A stretch of DNA of 64,000 nt, from assembly GCF_017873565.1 (NCBI RefSeq), contig NZ_JAGGKH010000007.1:62001-126000 (forward strand). Direction: 5' to 3'. A model generated the notes under the pieces. It had not been told where the DNA came from and did no database searches. It saw only the letters and a program-made list of their open reading frames with translations. A program made the position numbers and the translations under genes. Positions 59,100-64,000 of this stretch are shown here, piece after piece; within the stretch, counting starts at the first letter, position 1; every line of letters starts with the position of its first letter. The stretch comes from Lederbergia galactosidilytica. GTDB taxonomy: Bacteria > Bacillota > Bacilli > Bacillales > Bacillaceae_C.

Positions 59100-59139
59100 A
59101 AGAAACCTCGAAAATGGATTGACTTCTCGAGGTTTCTTT
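59099..59139. terminator. Bidirectional terminator
   Basis: A perfect 13-bp stem AAAGAAACCTCGA/TCGAGGTTTCTTT (59099-59111 with 59127-59139). On the minus strand TTTTATTTCG follows (end of rdgB); on the plus strand it ends the small membrane gene. Confidence 0.85.
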
Positions 59140-59152
59140 CATATAGAGCATT

Positions 59153-59758
59153 TTACTTTTGTATAAAGAGATCCCTTAATATAGGTTCTAAATTTTTTAA
59201 AGCTTCTGACCTATGGCTAATTTTATTTTTTTCTTTATTCGTTAATTCAGCCATAGATTTGCCGACTTCCGATGCGAAAAATATGGGATCATAGCCAAAA
59301 CCATTCACACCATGCCTTTCAGTTAAAATCTTTCCTTCACATTTTCCAGAGACAAATATTGTTTCTTCTCCCGGAATTGCTAAGGCAAGGGCACAGTAGA
59401 ACCGCGCTGTTCTTTTATTCTCCGGCACATCTCTCATTTCATAAAGTAACTTATCAATATTTGCCTCATCATTTTTTTCTACCCCCGCATATCGAGCCGA
59501 ATAAATACCAGGAGCGCCGTCTAGTTCATCCACAATCAATCCAGAATCGTCAGCTAGAACCATTTCATTTAATTCTAAAGATAGGGTTTCTGCTTTAATC
59601 CTTGCATTTTCCTCAAACGTATTACCTGTCTCTTCGATATCAGGATGATTTTCTATATCTAATAATGTTGATACTTCTAATCCGAATTGGGAAAAAAGCG
59701 TTGCAAATTCAGACGCTTTTCCCTTGTTTTTAGTGGCAATCATTACTTTATTCGTCAT
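59153..59758 (-). CDS. rdgB: RdgB/HAM1 ITP/XTP pyrophosphatase (YsnA)
   Basis: A 201-residue house-cleaning enzyme that hydrolyses dITP and XTP to prevent their use in DNA and [23 protein letters not shown] is the nucleotide-binding start, with [20 protein letters not shown] and GFGYDPIF as family signatures. ATG 59758 overlaps the rph stop (ATGA), so the two are coupled. Confidence 0.96.
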   Translation of the reverse strand: MTNKVMIATKNKGKASEFATLFSQFGLEVSTLLDIENHPDIEETGNTFEENARIKAETLSLELNEMVLADDSGLIVDELDGAPGIYSARYAGVEKNDEANIDKLLYEMRDVPENKRTARFYCALALAIPGEETIFVSGKCEGKILTERHGVNGFGYDPIFFASEVGKSMAELTNKEKNKISHRSEALKNLEPILRDLFIQK

Positions 59759-60513
59759 GATTGTTTTTTCACCACTTGGTCAATCAAAGTCGCAACCTCA
59801 CCAAGAGCTGTTCGCTGGATTTCTATTAATTGCTTAATCCCTTGAGTTGCTGCATCGAGCATTTCTTGCAGTTGACTAGTTGAAAAGGTTGCTTCTTCGC
59901 CTGTACCTTGTAATTCAACAAACTCGCCATTTCCAATCATAACTACATTCATGTCTACTTTTGCTTGGCTGTCTTCTTGATAGTCCAAATCTAGAATAAC
60001 TTCGCCAGACTGGCTTATTCCAACACTAGTGGCAGCAAGAAAGTCTTGTAACGGGAATGTTGTCCATTTTTTTTCAAGAGATATTTTATGAAGGGCCATA
60101 GCTACGGCTACAAAAGCTCCTGTAATGGAAGCCGTTCTAGTTCCTCCATCAGCCTGAATCACATCACAATCAACCCAAATCGTTTTTTCTCCAATGGCTT
60201 CTAAGTCAACAACAGCGCGCAGGGAACGACCAATCAAACGTTGGATTTCCATTGTTCTCCCTGATACCTTTCCTTTAGAAGATTCACGAATATTTCTAGT
60301 TTCAGTTGCTCGTGGTAACATCGCATATTCTGCTGTAATCCAGCCTTTTCCTGTTCCCCTAAGAAATGGGGGGACACGATCTTCTATACTTGCAGCACAA
60401 ATAACCTTTGTATTTCCTACCGTTATTAGTACTGACCCTTCAGGGTGTTTTAAATACTGATTCTCAATATGTACATTTCTTAAGTCCAATGATCCTCTAT
60501 TTTGAGAGCGCAA
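59755..60513 (-). CDS. rph: RNase PH
   Basis: A 252-residue phosphorolytic exoribonuclease that trims tRNA 3' ends. [32 protein letters not shown] and the phosphate-site region ([13 protein letters not shown]) are present. Start TTG 60513 is supported by AAGGAGGAA at nine bases. It precedes rdgB with a 4-base overlap. Confidence 0.96.
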   Translation of the reverse strand: MRSQNRGSLDLRNVHIENQYLKHPEGSVLITVGNTKVICAASIEDRVPPFLRGTGKGWITAEYAMLPRATETRNIRESSKGKVSGRTMEIQRLIGRSLRAVVDLEAIGEKTIWVDCDVIQADGGTRTASITGAFVAVAMALHKISLEKKWTTFPLQDFLAATSVGISQSGEVILDLDYQEDSQAKVDMNVVMIGNGEFVELQGTGEEATFSTSQLQEMLDAATQGIKQLIEIQRTALGEVATLIDQVVKKQS

Positions 60514-60594
60514 AAGATAATTCCTCCTTCATAACCTGCTTCAGCTAAAAAGATACAAGAGGCTGCATCTTATCAGCCCCTTGACTAATGTATG

Positions 60595-60875
60595 TGTTCA
60601 AAAGGAGGAAAAAAGGACTAAGTTAATAGCAGTGTAGTCCCACCAGCAATCCCAACACTAGTTAGTACACCCTGCACGTCGAAAGTTCGGAGCGGTGCAG
60701 CTCTGAGCAGCGGAAAAGCAAGCCAGCGAACTTGCGCGTGTGGGGTGACTTCATATCTAGGAAAAGATCCTCCATCTCGAAGTGCCATGTTTATCGGAGG
60801 CCTGCAGAACGCAGGCCTCAAAGGCATTGCGATAGGATGTCGGGAATTTAGCCTTTGATCCTTCCTTTTTGAACA
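60595..60875. repeat. MITE-like element with inverted ends
   Basis: A 281-bp GC-richer segment bounded by imperfect inverted repeats: TGTTCAAAAGGAGGA at 60595 and the complement of TGTTCAAAAAGGAAGGA at 60875. It lies between rph and gerM and contains internal short palindromes (GGCCTGCAGAACGCAGGCC near 60800). A 69-codon minus-strand frame inside lacks a convincing start. Confidence 0.5.
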
Positions 60876-60908
60876 TCCTCTATTATATAGTATAGCAAAT
60901 TTTCCTTT

Positions 60909-61961
60909 TTAAAAACTACCAACGTTCACTTTTTCTGGGCGGTTGACTGGAGCTGTTAGAGCCTCCCCATCTTCCTTCACAATTTCATTATTCCCATTTA
61001 CCTTAATAGAAACACTCTTAATATCTTCTTGTTCTGTTAAGGAAAGAACGATTGAGCTAAGAGCAGCATCAGAAATCATATTACTATCGCTACTTTCAAG
61101 AATGGATTCGTTGAAATCAAGTACTACATTCCCGTCTTCTACTGTAGGTTCATCCACCAATTTAACCCCATTGAATAAAGCTGTAGAGAGTGCCGTTTGC
61201 AGACCTGGTCCATCTACTAATTGGTTAATGACAGCCGCAACATCATCTTCTTCAGTATTGGAGATTCGTTTCGTAACAGGGACATAATAAGGATCTCCTT
61301 CAGCTTGAGATAAATAATAAACTGTCACAGGGCGAGTATTTGTAATATCTGCAACATTAGAAGCATCAGTATTAATTCCATCTGCTCGAGTTAGTCCATC
61401 TTCACTAATTGGTGTTCCTCCAACTGGCATTTCTTTAAGTGCGTATCCGTTTACTCTTAGTTCCACAGAATCAACACTATCAAATTGAGTTAAAGTCCAT
61501 GTAACAGATTGAAGAATATTCTGTTCATCAGCTTCATTATATTCAGAAAACTCTTCAGAAAAGTCTACTACGGCGACGCCATCCTTAATATCTACATCCA
61601 CTTCTGTTCCTGCTGGAATTACCGTTCTAAACCCATTGGGAAGGACTTCCGAAATGGGGCCATCTGTAACAAGATACGATAGAACTTGTTTGGCTACACT
61701 TTCCGTTTTTGGAAGTTGGATCGATTGTGCCACCACATAACCATTTTTGTCGACTAAATAAAGGTCCCACATTTGCGTATCAGCAGTTTCTTTTGTTGAT
61801 TCAGATGTTGTTTCTAGTTCTTCTCCCTCCTGCATTTGGGTCACTTCTCCTGGTGGATCCACACTCTCTTTATCTTTTCCGAAAAGACCACAACCGGTTA
61901 AGACCATGCTTGCTGTTAAAATACCAGCCAACGTAAAGGCCATTTTTGCCTTTTTTGACAT
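60909..61961 (-). CDS. gerM: GerM, sporulation/germination lipoprotein
   Basis: A 350-residue lipoprotein with signal peptide and lipobox LTGC (residues 21-24), then two GerMN domains (about residues 100-185, QVLSYLVTDGPISEVLPNGF, and 245-330, VINQLVDGPGLQTALSTALF). In B. subtilis GerM is needed for sporulation and germination and helps assemble the SpoIIIA-SpoIIQ channel. ATG 61961 follows AGGAGGGG. Confidence 0.94.
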   Translation of the reverse strand: MSKKAKMAFTLAGILTASMVLTGCGLFGKDKESVDPPGEVTQMQEGEELETTSESTKETADTQMWDLYLVDKNGYVVAQSIQLPKTESVAKQVLSYLVTDGPISEVLPNGFRTVIPAGTEVDVDIKDGVAVVDFSEEFSEYNEADEQNILQSVTWTLTQFDSVDSVELRVNGYALKEMPVGGTPISEDGLTRADGINTDASNVADITNTRPVTVYYLSQAEGDPYYVPVTKRISNTEEDDVAAVINQLVDGPGLQTALSTALFNGVKLVDEPTVEDGNVVLDFNESILESSDSNMISDAALSSIVLSLTEQEDIKSVSIKVNGNNEIVKEDGEALTAPVNRPEKVNVGSF

Positions 61962-62045
61962 TCGTACCCCTCCTAAGACAGTTTGTACTTCATGTATACG
62001 AGCTATCTTTCAGGAATAGACCGGCTTGTCAAAACTTTTTATAAG

Positions 62046-62236
62046 AAAAGCGGAAGCGACTGTTCAGTGACGTACAAATTTAAAGACTTCTGACGAGATA
62101 AAGGAAACACGGCGACAAAGGAGCCAATGTTGACTTATCGCAGGAAGAAGGCGTAAATTTGCTAGTCGCTAGGCGCTGGAGCTGGACAAAAAAAAAGCGG
62201 AAGCGACTGTTCAGTGACGTACAAATTTAAAGACTT
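62046..62236. repeat. Pair of 44-base direct repeats (dispersed element)
   Basis: Two identical 44-base sequences (62046-62089 and 62193-62236), starting AAAAGCGGAAGCGACTGTTC. The first copy continues to a typical element end GCTAGGCGCTGGAGCTGGAC (62169-62188 area). A diverged copy is at 16361-16400. These look like the Bacillaceae intergenic repeats starting GCGGAAGCG and ending GAGCTGGAC. Bases 62237-62429 hold no gene. Confidence 0.7.
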
Positions 62237-62429
62237 TCGAGCTGATAAGAAAACATAATGAAGCAATGTTTCAGCATCCTTTTATCATTGGAAGAGTGTA
62301 AACCCTCTAGGCGCATGAGGTGATAAATGGTAGCGCCTGCCTGAATGAAAAATAGCTAAAAGCTCGCATTTCTGGCATTATACTTTTTTGCCCAACATCC
62401 TTCCTATTACAAAAACGGAAGTATTAGAA

Positions 62430-62479
62430 AAAAGAAGAAGCTTCCAAAAAAGTCAGTTGATTGACCGTTTTTGGAAGCT
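62430..62479 (-). terminator. Terminator of racE
   Basis: A 12-bp stem AGCTTCCAAAAA with its complement (62439-62450 with 62468-62479), further inner pairing, and TCTTCTTTTTTC on the minus strand after it. Confidence 0.88.
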
Positions 62480-62484
62480 CTAGT

Positions 62485-63306
62485 TTAGTTTCCTAATAGA
62501 TACTCATGATTTCTAAGATTTACAAATTCAATATGTAAATCATCTATTTGCAACCAGTCTGAAGCAATTCGTCTAAAAATAGATTGTGACCCAGTTGTAA
62601 AAAAGCGATGTTTTGGAACGGCTAAAGATGGGTTTAACCAACCATTAAAATCAAGAATCGTGCTTACCTCTTGAGCAGTCTCTTCACCGGAACTAATCAC
62701 TTTTACTTTAGGCCCCATTTCTTGTTGAATTAATGGTCCAAGCAAAGGATAATGAGTACACCCAAGCACAATTGTATCGAGACCTTTTCCTTTTATTGGA
62801 ATCAGTGTCTCGGCAACAACTTTTTTTGCGACTGCACTTTGATATTCAAAACTTTCAACAAGCGGAACAAATTTAGGACAAGCTAATTGTTCAACTTCTA
62901 TTTGCTGATTAATCATTTTTAATTCATGAACGTATGCTTGGCTTTTGATCGTCCCTATCGTGCCTAAAATTCCAATTTTTCGATTTTCTGTTACCTTTAA
63001 TGCCGCTCTTGCACCAGGAGCAATAACTCCTACAACTGGAATATCTAAAGTTTCACGCAGCTCCTTTAATACAACAGCAGTAGCCGTATTACAAGCAATA
63101 ACAAGCATTTTAATTTGCCGTTCCACTAAAAATCCAGCCATTTGCAAAGTAAATCGTCTAACTTCCTCTTCTGGTCTCGGTCCATAGGGGCAACGAGCTG
63201 TATCCCCTACATAATAAATAATTTCGTTAGGCATTTGCCGCATAATTTCTTTAGCTACGGTTAATCCGCCTACTCCTGAATCAATGACACCTATTGCATG
63301 TTCCAA
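62485..63306 (-). CDS. racE: Glutamate racemase
   Basis: A 273-residue cofactor-independent racemase supplying D-glutamate for peptidoglycan. The two catalytic cysteines are in [11 protein letters not shown] and [12 protein letters not shown], and [15 protein letters not shown] is the N-terminal signature. The start is TTG 63306, with GGCGGG upstream. It is the racE position of B. subtilis, between gerM and ysmB. Confidence 0.96.
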   Translation of the reverse strand: MEHAIGVIDSGVGGLTVAKEIMRQMPNEIIYYVGDTARCPYGPRPEEEVRRFTLQMAGFLVERQIKMLVIACNTATAVVLKELRETLDIPVVGVIAPGARAALKVTENRKIGILGTIGTIKSQAYVHELKMINQQIEVEQLACPKFVPLVESFEYQSAVAKKVVAETLIPIKGKGLDTIVLGCTHYPLLGPLIQQEMGPKVKVISSGEETAQEVSTILDFNGWLNPSLAVPKHRFFTTGSQSIFRRIASDWLQIDDLHIEFVNLRNHEYLLGN

Positions 63307-63412
63307 CTTTCCCGCCTCTTGTCTATCTAGTTTCGTTGCTATTATGAAATGAGCTTAATCTTAATTCAATAATATTACTTCATCCATGAGCAACTAATTT
63401 CATTTCTTTTTT

Positions 63413-63862
63413 TCACTTCATATCTCGATGTAATCGGGCTAAGTATCCCTTTAAATTCACGACGTCTTGATCAGAAAAATCAGTTAAAACTTCTTGCAAA
63501 TAGTTTTGTCTTCTTTTGATCACTTCTGCAATGATGTTTTCTCCCTTTTCTAATAAATGAATTCTTACAACTCGTCGATCCTTAGGATCTCTAACTCTCA
63601 TCACAAGTTCCTTTTTTTCCATTCTATCAATTAAATCCGTAGTTGTGCTACAGGCTAGATACATTTTATTTGAAAGCTCACCGATGGTCATATCTCCTTG
63701 CTCCACCAGCCATTGTAATGCAATAAATTGAGGTGGTGTAATAGAGTAATCTGTCAATATCACGCGGCCTTTTTGTTTAATAATCGCAGAAATATAGCGA
63801 AGATCTTTTTCTAGCTCTGCAATAACTTCTTCATCTCGCCGCAGGAGTTCATTATTAATCAT
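63413..63862 (-). CDS. ysmB: MarR-family regulator (YsmB-like)
   Basis: A 149-residue winged-helix regulator. ELSNKMYLACSTTTDLIDRM is the recognition region and RDPKDRRVVRIHL the wing. The ligand and targets are unknown. I start it at ATG 63862; the nearest AAGGAG is 13 bases away, so the start is not certain, and the frame extends to 63907. It follows the B. subtilis order (ysmB next to racE). Bases 63863-64000 contain its upstream region and nothing else visible. Confidence 0.88.
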   Translation of the reverse strand: MINNELLRRDEEVIAELEKDLRYISAIIKQKGRVILTDYSITPPQFIALQWLVEQGDMTIGELSNKMYLACSTTTDLIDRMEKKELVMRVRDPKDRRVVRIHLLEKGENIIAEVIKRRQNYLQEVLTDFSDQDVVNLKGYLARLHRDMK

Positions 63863-64000
63863 AATAGGTAAGCAACTCCTTCCATCCTTTTTCCGATCCA
63901 TAAACATTTAGCAATTAAAGTAGTAATAAAATGAAACTTCAATGAGTGGCAGTTCTTTTATCCCCACTGACAATTTCAGGATTTTCGCAAATTTTTGAAG

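Noticed and set aside
60618-60827. 69-codon minus-strand frame between rph and gerM
   Set aside because: It is entirely inside the MITE-like repeat and lacks a start signal.

Overview
The window is a chromosomal segment of a low-GC, endospore-forming Bacillaceae species. The evidence is the sporulation gene set (safA, spo0B, spoIVFA/FB, spoIIB, spoVID, lonB, gerM), the min/mre divisome genes, a valine T-box, a ribosomal L21 leader and a gene order that follows the Bacillus subtilis yrbC-to-ysmB region almost gene for gene. Nearly all genes lie on the minus strand. I cannot name the species from the sequence.

Layout: 0.1-3.1 kb carries yebC, a CotS-family coat kinase and safA. At 3.3-3.9 kb is a lone plus-strand NAD repressor gene with its terminator. 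From 4.0 to 9.9 kb come pheB-obg-spo0B-rpmA-prp-rplU and spoIVFAB. From 10.4 to 23.2 kb come minDC, mreDCB, radC, maf, spoIIB, comC, folC and T-box-controlled valS. An inserted HpaB-type flavin monooxygenase and a 63-residue membrane protein (23.5-25.3 kb) precede ysxE-spoVID, hemLBDCXA, a plus-strand membrane gene, engB-lonA-lonB-clpX-tig and a TPR gene (25.3-44.8 kb).

Between 45 and 48.7 kb is a decayed accessory stretch. It holds a repetitive DUF6944-like gene, an IS200/IS605-type remnant without a transposase gene, a frameshifted CBO0543-like gene, intergenic repeats, a sigma-B-type csbD gene, a predicted 38-residue exported peptide and tRNA-Arg(UCU). After ysnB, an inserted 9-kb cluster (49.4-58.3 kb) encodes two cytoplasmic-looking sulfatases, a lipoprotein binding protein, two permeases (one with an internal deletion) and a membrane-bound AraC-type regulator split by a one-base loss. 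The core order then resumes with rdgB, rph, gerM, racE and a MarR gene, interrupted by MITE-like and dispersed repeats.

How the parts work together: the core genes serve translation and ribosome maturation, heme synthesis, cell shape and division, ATP-dependent proteolysis and several sporulation steps (phosphorelay, pro-sigma-K processing, engulfment, coat encasement, germination). The sulfatase/ABC cluster reads as an uptake and desulfation system for a sulfated glycan, now partly inactivated. Relative to B. subtilis (from memory) the nadABC/nifS genes, pheA and the ilv-leu operon are missing from their usual positions here. Apparent gene breakage is confined to accessory genes.
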